From: Hydrogenophaga crassostreae
Lineage (GTDB): Bacteria > Pseudomonadota > Gammaproteobacteria > Burkholderiales > Burkholderiaceae_C
Length of the DNA stretch: 64,000 nt
Reading direction: 5' to 3'
NCBI RefSeq assembly: GCF_001761385.1
Contig: NZ_CP017476.1
Location: 1,291,501 to 1,355,500, forward strand
The position numbers and the translations under genes were made by a program. How positions within the stretch are numbered: position 1 is the stretch's first letter; the number at the start of each line of letters is the position of its first letter. This document shows, piece by piece, positions 55,739 through 64,000 of this stretch. The notes beneath the pieces were generated by a model. The model was given only the letters and a program-made list of their open reading frames with translations. It was not told the origin of the DNA and did not search any database.

Positions 55739-55767
55739 CTTGGACGAACTGCGTAGAGAATGTGGTC

Positions 55768-56820
55768 ATGATCGAGAAACAAATTTGGCATCCTGTGGTG
55801 GCGTCCAGCCAGGTGCGTGATGCGCCGCTCGGCGTTCATCTGCTGGGTGAATCGCTGGTGTTGTGGCGCGAGCCGGCGCACGATGGCGGGCAAGGCGTGG
55901 TCCATGCCTGGGCTGATCGTTGCCCGCATCGAGGCGCCAAGCTGTCATTGGGTCGGGTGCTTCACCATTTGCGGGGCGCTCGGCTGGAATGTCCGTATCA
56001 CGGCTGGCAGTTCGCAGGTGATGCGGCGGCGGTGCAGTCCGGTTCGGCTTGCGCACGTTGTGTGCATGTACCCGCAGCGCCCGAGTTCGTGGCGCCAGCG
56101 GGTCACGCGGCCACCCCGTATGAGGCGCGCGAAGCTTCTGGCCTTGTGTGGGTGCGCCTGATGCGCCCCGAGGGCAACCTGCCTGAGGCGCTCGGTGAGC
56201 CGCCTGCGTTTGAACCCTGGCAAGACAGCGAGTGGCGCCAACTGGTGTGTGGGCCTTATGAGGTGAACACCAGCGCGCCGCGGCTGATTGAGAATTTTCT
56301 TGATCTGAGCCATTTCGGTTTTGTGCATGAGGGCTGGCTGGGCGCTCGCAGCCATGCGCAGGTCGAGACTGGCCAGGTGGAGGAGAGCGAAGCCGGGTTG
56401 CAGGCCAACGCATGCAAAGCCTGGCAGCCAAGAGGCTATGCTGGTGCAGACGGTGGCGCCTGGGTGAATTACCGTTACACCGTGCCCCATCCTTTTTCGG
56501 CCATCTTGCGCAAAGACGCGGCCGACGCAGACCCGGTGAGCAATGCGATTGCCTTGTTCATTCGGCCCGACAGTTCTGACCGTTGCACAGCATGGTTCGC
56601 CATGGCCACGCTGGGCGATCTTGCCGACGACGAAGATCTGCGCGAGTTTCAAGACACGGTGTTTGCACAAGACCGACCGGTGGTTGAATCGCAAACGCCC
56701 AAACAGTTGCCGATTGGGCGGTTTGATATGGGCAAAGAGGTGCACAGCCCGGCCGATCGCATGTCAAGCGCCTACCGTCGTTACCTGACCCGCCTGGGTG
56801 TCACCTGGGGAACCTGCTGA
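55768..56820 (+). CDS. Rieske non-heme iron oxygenase, alpha subunit
   Basis: 350 aa. The Rieske cluster has C52-x-H54 (CPHRG) and C75-x2-H78 (CPYHGW). The mononuclear iron ligands fit D179-x2-H182-x4-H187 in ENFLDLSHFGFVHEGW. Length and layout match single-component demethylase-type oxygenases such as VanA or the methylxanthine demethylases NdmA/NdmB. No reductase or ferredoxin gene is adjacent. Standing between a purine importer and an adenine deaminase, it may act on a substituted purine, but the substrate is unknown. Confidence 0.88.
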   Translation: MIEKQIWHPVVASSQVRDAPLGVHLLGESLVLWREPAHDGGQGVVHAWADRCPHRGAKLSLGRVLHHLRGARLECPYHGWQFAGDAAAVQSGSACARCVHVPAAPEFVAPAGHAATPYEAREASGLVWVRLMRPEGNLPEALGEPPAFEPWQDSEWRQLVCGPYEVNTSAPRLIENFLDLSHFGFVHEGWLGARSHAQVETGQVEESEAGLQANACKAWQPRGYAGADGGAWVNYRYTVPHPFSAILRKDAADADPVSNAIALFIRPDSSDRCTAWFAMATLGDLADDEDLREFQDTVFAQDRPVVESQTPKQLPIGRFDMGKEVHSPADRMSSAYRRYLTRLGVTWGTC

Positions 56821-56901
56821 GGACCGGACACGACATCATTGCGCCACCGACCGATGCCTCATTCAAACGGGCAACCGATCCAAACCAACAACCTATCTGA
56901 A

Positions 56902-57915
56902 ATGACCATGACCCCCGCAGAGCTCGCACGAGCCATCCCCAAAGCCGAACTGCATATCCATATCGAGGGCTCGCTGGAGCCCGAGCTGATCTTTGCGCTC
57001 GCCAAACGCAACGGCGTGGTGCTGCCCTACGCCAGTGTGGAAGCGCTGCGCGCTGCCTATGCGTTCACTGATTTGCAGAGTTTTCTCGATATCTACTATG
57101 CAGGCGCCAGCGTGTTGTTGAAGGAGGCCGACTTTTACGACATGGCCTGGGCCTACTTCGAGCGCGCCAAGGCCGACAACGTCGTGCATACCGAGCTGTT
57201 TTTTGATCCGCAAACCCACACCACGCGTGGCGTGCCCATGGCCACGGTGATTCAGGGTTTGTCGCGCGCCTGCCTCGACGCCAAAGAAAAACTGGGGGTC
57301 AGCGCCTTGCTCATCTTGTGTTTCCTTCGCCACCTCAGCGAAGACGACGCCATCGCCACGCTGGAGGCCGCATTGCCTTACCGCGAACACTTCATTGGCG
57401 TTGGGCTGGATTCCAGCGAACTCGGTCACCCGCCCGAGAAGTTCGAGCGAGTGTTTGCACGTTGCCGCGAGCTTGGCTTGAAACTGGTCGCCCACGCAGG
57501 CGAAGAGGGGCCGCCGGAATACATGTGGCAGGCCATCGACCTGCTGAAGGTGCATCGCATCGACCATGGCGTGGCCTGTCTGCAAGACCCTCTGCTGATG
57601 GCAGAGCTTGCCCATACGCGATTGCCGCTCACGGTTTGTCCTCTGTCCAATCTGAAGCTGTGCGTGGTGAACGACTTGCGCGATCATCCGTTGAAGAAGA
57701 TGCTTGACGCCGGGTTGTGTGTGACGGTCAACTCCGACGACCCCGCCTATTTTGGCGGCTACATGAACACCAATTTCGTGCAAACCACAGAGGCGCTGGG
57801 CCTGTCGCGTGACGAGGTCATCACACTGGCGCGCAACAGTTTTGAGGCGGCCTTCATTGATGCAGATCGACGACAGGTGCTGATGCGTGAGCTGGGCAAG
57901 GCCGCGGCCGCCTGA
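56902..57915 (+). CDS. Adenosine deaminase family, adenine deaminase type
   Basis: 337 aa. Zinc ligands and catalytic residues: HIHIEG (HxH), AHAGEEGPPEY (His, Glu), RIDHGV and NSDDPAYFGGY. The segments GLDSSELGHPPEKF and NVVHTELFFDPQTHTTRGVP are much closer to adenine deaminases of the Add fold (PA0148 type) than to adenosine deaminases. It would turn adenine into hypoxanthine, the substrate of XdhAB. ATGs at 56902 and 56908 are both possible starts; the frame extends to 56839. Confidence 0.88.
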   Translation: MTMTPAELARAIPKAELHIHIEGSLEPELIFALAKRNGVVLPYASVEALRAAYAFTDLQSFLDIYYAGASVLLKEADFYDMAWAYFERAKADNVVHTELFFDPQTHTTRGVPMATVIQGLSRACLDAKEKLGVSALLILCFLRHLSEDDAIATLEAALPYREHFIGVGLDSSELGHPPEKFERVFARCRELGLKLVAHAGEEGPPEYMWQAIDLLKVHRIDHGVACLQDPLLMAELAHTRLPLTVCPLSNLKLCVVNDLRDHPLKKMLDAGLCVTVNSDDPAYFGGYMNTNFVQTTEALGLSRDEVITLARNSFEAAFIDADRRQVLMRELGKAAAA

Positions 57916-57956
57916 GGCGTTAGACGCCTCGCTTGTAGCCGCTCACCTGCCAAGCC

Positions 57957-59612
57957 ATGAACGAGATCAGCGAAATCGCTGCCCAGATCGCCAGCGGTGG
58001 TGAGCCTGAGGTGCCCAACTGGCGGAATGCCTTGGCCTGGGTGGTGTCCGGCTCGGTAGGGCGTCACGGGCCGATCCAAACCCGTCCCTGGATCGGTGGT
58101 CTGGTGTGGCTGGTGGCCTGGCTGGTCATGTGGGTTGCCAACGGGCATACCGATGTGCTCAACCTCACCATGGTGGCGGTGATGGCATCGGCCTTGTCGG
58201 CGTTGTGGCTGCCACCTTTGTGGGCGCTGGTGAGCAGCCTGGTGTCGGGCGTGGTGTTTAACTATGAGTTCGTGTCACCGCGCGGAGAGTTTGCCCTGGC
58301 ACTCGATCAACACCACGTGTTTTTGTTGCTCACGGTGGTCGGCTTGAGCTGGATCATTGCCTGGCTGACAGCGCAGCAACGCCAGTTGGCCGTCGACGAG
58401 CGAATCTATGCGCTGCGCGCCGAGCAACTGCAAGGGTTGGGAGAAAAGCTTCGGGATGCAGACGATCCGCGTGGTTATGCTGCCGCTCTGCAAAAGGACC
58501 TGTCGGTCCTGGTGGGGCAGGCGGTGAGCGTTTGGGTCGCGCCGCTGGCGGTCGACTCCAGTGATCAGGGGGCCTGGCTGGGTGAGGTTGGGGGTTCGAT
58601 TCGCGCCCAGCTGGAGGCCGCGGCGGGCAAGATCAAGCAACATGCAGGCAGCGAAATCCCTGTCATGGCTGCGGAAATCCCCGCGTGGTACCTGCCCATG
58701 CGCGGCAAGAGCGCAAGCTTCGGGGCTGTTCGCCTGCCGGTACCCGCCAATGTTCATGCGTTGTCTTTGCGCAGCCACGCGCAGGCCATGTGCGATCAGC
58801 TGGGCCTGGCTCTGGAGCGCTTTTCCGCCATGCGCACCGCCGCATTGACGGAAAAAAATGTCCATGAGCAGCGACTCAGAAACACACTGCTCACTGCCAT
58901 TTCACACGATTACCGAACCCCACTGGCCACGATCCTGGGGTCTGCCACTTCGTTGAAAGACCAGGCGGACCGGTTGAGTGAGCAGCAACGCCGCCACTTG
59001 CTTGGCGTGATCGTCGATGAGGCCGAGCAGCTGGCCCGGGTCACCAGCAACACGTTGCAACTCGCCCGGCTTGATTCGCCAGGGTTGAACCTGAACCTGG
59101 ACTGGGAGTCGGCAGAGGAAATCGTTGGCGCAGTCCTGCGCAGGGCCCGCCAGCGCGATGCCCGCCGGGCCATTGTTGCGCGGGTAGACGGGTCGATACC
59201 ACTTTTGTGGTGTGACGCCGTGTTGCTGGCCCAGATGCTGGACAACCTGGTGGACAACGCGTTCAGACACGGTGGCAGCGCCGTGCCGGTCGAAATCGTG
59301 GCCACCGGCGAAGGCGCGAGCCTCTTGCTGGCCGTGCGAGATCGCGGTCATGGCGTTCCCGAGGCCTGGCGCGCGAAGGTATTTGAGATGTTCGAGCGCG
59401 TTGACCAGCCAGGCGACACCACCTTGTTGAGTGAACAGGGCGTGCGGCGGGGCGCGGGCCTGGGTTTGGCGGTCTGTCGCACCATTGCGCGGGTGCACGG
59501 CGGCGAACTCACCCTGAGCGCCCGTGCAGGTGGCGGCTGCAGTCTTGAGTGCCGCCTGCCCATGGGTAAACCGCCTGCCGTTTTCACCGCGTCTGGATGG
59601 GGTGCCGCATGA
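57957..59612 (+). CDS. KdpD-like sensor histidine kinase lacking the KdpD N-terminal domain
   Basis: 551 aa. Four membrane segments (about 46-62, 68-86, 90-105, 122-138) form a DUF4118-type sensor, followed by a GAF-like region, an H-box TAISHDYRTPLATILGSATS near 314-333 and an ATPase with NLVDNAFRHG, VRDRGHGVP and GLGLAVCR. KdpD normally has about 900 residues with an N-terminal KdpD/Usp part; that part is absent. No kdpFABC is in the window. Its stop overlaps the regulator's ATG as ATGA. Confidence 0.88.
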   Translation: MNEISEIAAQIASGGEPEVPNWRNALAWVVSGSVGRHGPIQTRPWIGGLVWLVAWLVMWVANGHTDVLNLTMVAVMASALSALWLPPLWALVSSLVSGVVFNYEFVSPRGEFALALDQHHVFLLLTVVGLSWIIAWLTAQQRQLAVDERIYALRAEQLQGLGEKLRDADDPRGYAAALQKDLSVLVGQAVSVWVAPLAVDSSDQGAWLGEVGGSIRAQLEAAAGKIKQHAGSEIPVMAAEIPAWYLPMRGKSASFGAVRLPVPANVHALSLRSHAQAMCDQLGLALERFSAMRTAALTEKNVHEQRLRNTLLTAISHDYRTPLATILGSATSLKDQADRLSEQQRRHLLGVIVDEAEQLARVTSNTLQLARLDSPGLNLNLDWESAEEIVGAVLRRARQRDARRAIVARVDGSIPLLWCDAVLLAQMLDNLVDNAFRHGGSAVPVEIVATGEGASLLLAVRDRGHGVPEAWRAKVFEMFERVDQPGDTTLLSEQGVRRGAGLGLAVCRTIARVHGGELTLSARAGGGCSLECRLPMGKPPAVFTASGWGAA

Positions 59613-60313
59613 GCTTGCAGGTTTTGTTGGTGGAAGACGACCGCGAACTGCGGGCTACCCTGAGTGCGGCTTTGCAAGTTGAGGGCTACCGGGTGGCGGC
59701 GGCCGCCAGCCTGGCGGATGCCAGGGCGGTTCTGGCACACGGCGCCGAGCGTGGCAAGTTCGATCTTGTGCTGCTGGATCTCGGCTTGCCAGATGGGGAT
59801 GGCGAGACACTCTTGGGTGTCCTGCGTGCAGAGCAGCGCGCGCCAGTGATCGTCATTTCAGCCCGACACACAGACGATCCCAAGATTCGGCTGCTGGATG
59901 CTGGCGCGGACGACTACCTGGTCAAGCCCTTCAGCGTGGGGGAGATGCTGGCACGCATGCGTGTGGCCCTGCGCCACAAAGGGCGCCAGACGTTGCCCGC
60001 TGTCACCCGGTATGCCCACGACGGCCTGGAGGTGGATGTCGAGGCCCATCGGGTTCGTCTGCATGGGCAGACCGTTCATCTCACGCCCACCGAGTTCAAG
60101 CTGCTGGCGCGTTTGATGCGACATCCGGGACAGGTGGTTACCCACCGCCAACTGCTGGTGGAGGTGTGGGGCGAAGAATTCACTACACACACCCACTACC
60201 TGCGCTTGTATATGGGGCAGCTGCGGGCCAAACTGGAAAACGATCCCGCCGATCCTCACCGCCTGCTGACCGAGCCGGGTGTGGGGTATTGCCTGGTCGA
60301 GTCAGAGCCCTGA
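59609..60313 (+). CDS. OmpR/KdpE-family response regulator
   Basis: 234 aa. Receiver domain with DD near 11-12 (VEDDREL), phospho-acceptor Asp in DLVLLDLGLPDGDG and Lys in LVKPF; C-terminal winged helix with HLTPTEFKLLARLMRHPGQV, THYLRLYMGQLRAKLE and GVGYCL. The type is that of KdpE. Partner of the kinase it overlaps. Targets unknown without a kdp operon nearby. Confidence 0.9.
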   Translation: MSLQVLLVEDDRELRATLSAALQVEGYRVAAAASLADARAVLAHGAERGKFDLVLLDLGLPDGDGETLLGVLRAEQRAPVIVISARHTDDPKIRLLDAGADDYLVKPFSVGEMLARMRVALRHKGRQTLPAVTRYAHDGLEVDVEAHRVRLHGQTVHLTPTEFKLLARLMRHPGQVVTHRQLLVEVWGEEFTTHTHYLRLYMGQLRAKLENDPADPHRLLTEPGVGYCLVESEP

Positions 60314-60475
60314 AGGCGCTCCTTCTCTTGCGCACACTGGGCTGCTTGCATCACCACAAGGGGTGCTACTTAAGTTGCAATTCCGCCACACGGCAGGGTC
60401 TTTTGAGGCCATCCTTATGCTTTCCTAACGTGGTGATCGGTAGCCTTGCGCATTCGTTTTGGAGGAAATGACTGC

Positions 60476-61453
60476 ATGAATACCACCACCCTGGACAGGC
60501 CGCAGGCCTTTGGATCAGCGACGGCCTTTGTGGACGGTTTGTTGGGCGCTGCGCCCGTCGATGCTCCAGAGGCTTCGGTCTCCTTGCCTGCGCCGGCCCA
60601 TGTTGCCCGGCCCAACCTGCTGGACAACCGTTTTGTTTTTGACGATCCCAGGTATGAAACGCTGGCCGCTGAAAATGCCAAGCGGTACCAGGCAGGCTCG
60701 CCTTTTCCCCACATTTACCTTGACAACTTTCTGCCGCCGGATGTGGCAGAAGCGGTGCTGGCCGAGTTTCCGCAGCCCGGTGCAATCGATTGGCACAACT
60801 ACAACCGCCAGACCGAAATCAAGCTGGTCTGCGCCAATGAAAAACAATTCGGGCCCGTGACCCGCAACATGTTTTACCAATTTCATTCGCTGCCGTTTCT
60901 GCGCTTCCTGGAAAAGATCACCGGCATTCCCGATCTGATTCCCGATCCTTTGTTGCGCGGCGGTGGTCTGCACCAGATTCGCCGTGGCGGCTTGCTCAAG
61001 TTGCATGCCGATTTCAACAAACACGACAGCACCTTTCTGGACCGCCGCATCAACATCCTGCTGTACCTCAACAAAGACTGGAAAGAGGAGTACGGTGGGC
61101 AGCTGGAGCTGTGGGACAAAGACGCCAAGTTCTGTGGCGACAAAATCTTGCCGATCTTCAACCGACTGGCGATTTTTTCGACCACCAGTGAGTCGTTTCA
61201 CGGGCACCCAGATGCCTTGAATTGTCCGGAAGACATGACCAGGAAATCGCTTGCCCTGTACTACTACACCAACGGTAGACCCAAGAGCGAAGACGGGGGC
61301 ACCCACACCACCATTTTCAAAGAGCGGCCTGAAGAGCAGTTCAGAGGCTTCCTCTGGCGCGTTTCACAAGATGTTTTGCCACCCATGATGTTCCGCAGCC
61401 TGCGCCGACTGCGTGAGCGCTATTTCAGCAAGACCATCCAGAAACGCGGCTGA
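60476..61453 (+). CDS. 2-oxoglutarate/Fe(II)-dependent oxygenase (prolyl hydroxylase-like)
   Basis: 325 aa, start at 60476 after GGAGG. A variable 40-residue leader precedes the double-stranded beta-helix. Iron ligands are H-x-D in LLKLHADFNKHD and the distal His in SESFHGHPD; the 2-oxoglutarate-binding basic residue is expected in TRKSLALYYYTNG. Relatives hydroxylate proteins or modify cell-surface components; no substrate can be named here. Confidence 0.85.
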   Translation: MNTTTLDRPQAFGSATAFVDGLLGAAPVDAPEASVSLPAPAHVARPNLLDNRFVFDDPRYETLAAENAKRYQAGSPFPHIYLDNFLPPDVAEAVLAEFPQPGAIDWHNYNRQTEIKLVCANEKQFGPVTRNMFYQFHSLPFLRFLEKITGIPDLIPDPLLRGGGLHQIRRGGLLKLHADFNKHDSTFLDRRINILLYLNKDWKEEYGGQLELWDKDAKFCGDKILPIFNRLAIFSTTSESFHGHPDALNCPEDMTRKSLALYYYTNGRPKSEDGGTHTTIFKERPEEQFRGFLWRVSQDVLPPMMFRSLRRLRERYFSKTIQKRG

Positions 61454-61543
61454 CGCCGCGCGCCGGACAACCCACGGAGCTTGTCGGTTTGCCTGAACCG
61501 CTTCCCGTGGTTGGCCAGGTTTTTCTCCTGCCCGCCCGATTTT

Positions 61544-62122
61544 TCAGTTCAACGCACTCTCAATGGCAGAGGCGATTTCGCCGCTGCCAGGTGCCATTGC
61601 GCTGGGGAAACTGCGCACCGTGGTGCCGTCACGCGCGATCAGGTATTTGTGAAAATTCCACGCGGGTGCCACCTGGGTTGACTTGAACAGCTGTGCATAC
61701 AGCGGCGCGCGTTGCGGTCCGACCACGGCGACCTTGCTGAACATGGGGAATTTCACCCCATAGGTGTTGAAACACAGATCGGCAATCTGCTTGGCATTGC
61801 CGGGTTCCTGCTGGCCAAAGTCATTGGAAGGAAACCCCAGCACCACCAGACCACGCTTGTGGTACTTGGCATACAGGGCTTCCAGGCCTTCGTACTGGTT
61901 GGTGTAACCACAGTAGCTCGCCGTGTTCACCACCATCACCACTTTGCCCGCGTACTGACACAGACTCTGGGGCGCTTCGTCTTGCAGGCGCGGAAACTGG
62001 TGGTTCAGCAAGGCCGGGCATGCGGCTGCGGTTTGACGGGTCTGTGCCCAGGCACCGGGCGCCGCCAAGCCTGCGGTCAGGGCGGCCGCAGCGAGGGGCA
62101 TGAGAAAAATCGAGCGGTTCAT
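61544..62122 (-). CDS. Glutathione peroxidase family protein with signal peptide
   Basis: 192 aa. A signal peptide (1-26, ending AWAQ) suggests a periplasmic location. The catalytic site NTASYCGYT has Cys, with Gln/Glu in FPSNDFGQQEPG and Trp in WNFHKYLI completing the peroxidase tetrad. An added Cys in CPALL may reflect a thiol-recycling partner. Such enzymes reduce peroxides, often with thioredoxin rather than glutathione. Confidence 0.9.
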   Translation of the reverse strand: MNRSIFLMPLAAAALTAGLAAPGAWAQTRQTAAACPALLNHQFPRLQDEAPQSLCQYAGKVVMVVNTASYCGYTNQYEGLEALYAKYHKRGLVVLGFPSNDFGQQEPGNAKQIADLCFNTYGVKFPMFSKVAVVGPQRAPLYAQLFKSTQVAPAWNFHKYLIARDGTTVRSFPSAMAPGSGEIASAIESALN

Positions 62123-62167
62123 GCACGCATTTTGGGACGCTTGCCAAACCCCTTGTGCGAAGGGGGG

Positions 62168-63163
62168 TCAAAGACGCTCAATGGGGGCCCGTTTGCCGGC
62201 CGATGGCGTTCCGGTTTCATAAACCAGCACCGCTGCGGCCAGGTCTTCCAGTGCCGTTCCAACCGACTTGAATACCGTGCGTTCAACGTTGTTCTTGCGC
62301 CCCGTTGCCACGCCCTTGGACAGGGTGGTCAGTGTGCCGCGCACATCGTCTGCCCGCAAAACACCGTGTTGAATCGGAATCAACAGGTCACCGCTTTTCT
62401 GCAACGCCTCTTCGGTATCCACAAACAACCGGGCCTCTTGAAAACAGGCATCGTCTGCTTCGCGCATCGAGGGGGTGAAGCTGCCGATCAGGTCGAGGTG
62501 AGAGCCCGGTTGCAACCAGGCGCCGCGCACCAGGGCTTCGTTGGACAGCGTGGCGCAACTCACAATATCGGCTTCGCCACAGGCCACAGAAAGATGGCTC
62601 ACCGGTGCAGCCTCGAAGCCTTGCTGTTGCAAAGTCGTGGCCAGGGCCTGCGCCTCGCTTGCGCGGCGTGCCCACACGCTGACCCGCTTGATCTTGCGCA
62701 CAGCCCTGTAGGCCTCAGGCAACAAGCTGGCCACCCGGCCCGCGCCGACCAGGAGCAGGTGCTCTGAATCTTCGCGGGCGGTGTAGGAAGCTGCCAGCGC
62801 CGAAGCGCCTGCGGTGCGCCGGGCGGTGATTTCGTCACCATCAATCTGGGCCAGGGGAACGCCGGTGCGCCCGTCGAACAGGAGATAGGTGCTGTGCAAC
62901 CCTGGCAAGCCGCGCTTGGCATTGCCCGGCGCAATGTTCACAATTTTGACGCCGTAATAGCGCCCGGCTGTCCAGGCCGGCATGATCAGCGAGGTGATTC
63001 GGCGGCCGGCTGCGTCCATACCGGCTTCGCCAATGGGACTCAGTATTTCATGGACATGGCGGGCAGGGACTTCACAACCCCCCGCGAAACGCTCCCGCAG
63101 CGCGGAGATCAATCGGTCAAAGGGCAGGGCGGCTCGTGTGGATTCGGCATCAAAAAATTGCAT
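62168..63163 (-). CDS. Ornithine cyclodeaminase / mu-crystallin family protein
   Basis: 331 aa from the ATG at 63163; a GTG one codon upstream is possible. SLIMPAW, KIVNIAPGNAKRGLPGLHST and the Rossmann motif LLVGAGRVASLLPEAYRAV are typical, along with GSHLDLIGSFTPSMREAD. Family members include ornithine cyclodeaminase, alanine dehydrogenase and delta1-pyrroline/piperideine-2-carboxylate reductase. The sequence looks closest to the last group. No amino-acid pathway genes are adjacent. Confidence 0.87.
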   Translation of the reverse strand: MQFFDAESTRAALPFDRLISALRERFAGGCEVPARHVHEILSPIGEAGMDAAGRRITSLIMPAWTAGRYYGVKIVNIAPGNAKRGLPGLHSTYLLFDGRTGVPLAQIDGDEITARRTAGASALAASYTAREDSEHLLLVGAGRVASLLPEAYRAVRKIKRVSVWARRASEAQALATTLQQQGFEAAPVSHLSVACGEADIVSCATLSNEALVRGAWLQPGSHLDLIGSFTPSMREADDACFQEARLFVDTEEALQKSGDLLIPIQHGVLRADDVRGTLTTLSKGVATGRKNNVERTVFKSVGTALEDLAAAVLVYETGTPSAGKRAPIERL

Positions 63164-63284
63164 CACCCAATGGTAATCGGCTCACACGGTGTTTCCAGTC
63201 GCGCAAAAGCCAGAACAGTGGTGCAAAAACTGCCCACCAGCGCTTGCAGTTGAAAACGGCACCACCAAGCGCAGCAGGCGAACC

Positions 63285-63623
63285 CTATCGGCTTTCGGCT
63301 TGTGCCGCCGCTTCATCCATTTGCTGTGCGAGATCTGGTGGCACCTGGTTGTTGATGGCCACGCCGTACAACACGACCAGAAGCACCACCAGCACACTTC
63401 CCACCCAGGCAGCAGCGCGGTTTTTCATGTGGTTGAGCAAGCCTTTGTAGTTGAAGCTCAGGTGGGCCACGACCGAGATGATCATGATCAGCCCGAACAG
63501 CTTGTGCACAGGGTGCATCTGGATGGTGAACGAGGGCTTTTCGATCACGAACATCATCAGTCCCGAGCTGGACATCGCCAGGAAAGAGACAAACAGCGCA
63601 ATGGCGGCGAATTTTCGGAGCAT
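63285..63623 (-). CDS. Small DUF4405-like membrane protein
   Basis: 112 aa from the ATG at 63623 after AAAGGATC. Three membrane segments at about 5-24, 37-54 and 75-92. Histidines in MHPVHKLFG and VVAHLSF lie at helix ends, as in DUF4405/cytochrome-b-like helical bundles that may bind heme. It follows the kinase gene by 50 bases on the same strand and may be part of its operon. Confidence 0.7.
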   Translation of the reverse strand: MLRKFAAIALFVSFLAMSSSGLMMFVIEKPSFTIQMHPVHKLFGLIMIISVVAHLSFNYKGLLNHMKNRAAAWVGSVLVVLLVVLYGVAINNQVPPDLAQQMDEAAAQAESR

Positions 63624-63673
63624 TTGGATCCTTTGTGGCGGGCAGGTAAGAAACAACTTCAGGCGAAAGGGGT

Positions 63674-64000
63674 TCAGTTGAATTGCAGCATGAACTCGGT
63701 GCCGGGTTCAAGTCTGTGCACCGACAACTGCCAGGCGTGCGATACAGCGATCTCTTTGCAGATGGCAAGTCCCAGTCCGGCCCCTTCGTGGCGCCGGTCC
63801 GGGTTGCGCCAGAAGCGCTCAAACACAAGCGGCAGGTGGTCGGGTGCGATGCCTGGCCCGGTATCGCGAACGGTCAGTGAGTTCGTGCCCAGAGTGATCG
63901 TCACCGTGCTGCCCTCGGGCGCGAACTTCAGTGCATTCTCGAGAAGATTTTTCAGCAGCACAAAAAGCGCCATGCGATCGCCTTGCGTACAGACGCGGGA
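63674..64000 (-). CDS. Sensor histidine kinase, C-terminal ATPase part (partial)
   Basis: 109 codons seen; the frame is open at the right edge so the N-terminus and H-box are missing. The ATPase motifs are clear: N-box LLKNLLENALKFAP, G1 VRDTGPGIAPDH, F-box FERFWR and G2 GAGLGLAICKEIA. It is the end of a two-component kinase, with its regulator presumably outside the window. Confidence 0.9.
   Translation of the reverse strand, partial: SRVCTQGDRMALFVLLKNLLENALKFAPEGSTVTITLGTNSLTVRDTGPGIAPDHLPLVFERFWRNPDRRHEGAGLGLAICKEIAVSHAWQLSVHRLEPGTEFMLQFN

Overview
The window is a GC-rich, densely coded stretch of chromosome with no rRNA, tRNA, CRISPR array, integrase or intact insertion sequence that I can recognise. 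Gene content (TRAP transporters, HiPIP, a PA0069-type radical SAM protein, xanthine dehydrogenase, BMP-type ABC transporter, thiamine operon of the thiC-thiO-thiS-thiG-thiDE type) and short GC-rich hairpin repeats between genes suggest a betaproteobacterium of the order Burkholderiales, most likely family Comamonadaceae. This placement is inference from gene content; no taxonomic marker gene is present.

Layout. 1-9516: a metallo-beta-lactamase/beta-CASP protein cut by the left edge, a Tat-exported PhoD-type phosphatase, a UDG-family protein, a divergent MFS exporter/LysR pair, a two-gene ABC-2 exporter, and a YCII/DGPF protein coupled to an ECF sigma factor with a long C-terminal domain. 9584-21406: one long minus-strand operon for sugar-acid use. 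It starts with a FadR-type GntR regulator whose promoter carries a UxuR/ExuR-like operator, and encodes two zinc dehydrogenases (IdnD-like and RspB-like), a complete DctP-DctQ-DctM TRAP transporter, an SDR, an FAH-family hydrolase, a UxaA-family dehydratase, mannonate dehydratase ManD and a UxuB-type reductase. 21604-22712: a PA0069-family radical SAM gene behind a perfect LexA-type box. 22769-30742: a thiamine operon (thiC, thiO, thiS, panD, thiG, thiDE, tandem Usp) under a TPP riboswitch whose expression platform appears to hide the thiC Shine-Dalgarno; panD of coenzyme A synthesis sits inside it.

30841-44567: YihY/BrkB membrane protein, a lower-GC methyltransferase gene with no good start codon, a dienelactone hydrolase, an OmpA-like protein, a cation/proton antiporter, a response regulator with a divergent HD-GYP domain next to a PAS sensor kinase, a LysR/MDR reductase pair, a VOC protein and a HiPIP. 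44817-57915: a transglutaminase-like protein and a purine region: xdhAB, a divergent LysR regulator, a four-gene BMP-type ABC importer, a Rieske oxygenase and an adenine-type deaminase. 57957-64000: a KdpD/KdpE-like two-component pair without the Kdp pump, a 2-oxoglutarate/Fe(II) oxygenase, a periplasmic glutathione peroxidase, an ornithine-cyclodeaminase-family protein, a DUF4405-like membrane protein and the C-terminal part of a histidine kinase cut by the right edge.

The best candidates for new biology are the sugar-acid operon, which has oxidative SDR/FAH steps but no KDG kinase or aldolase; the Rieske oxygenase in the purine region; the SOS box on the radical SAM gene; and panD under thiamine control.
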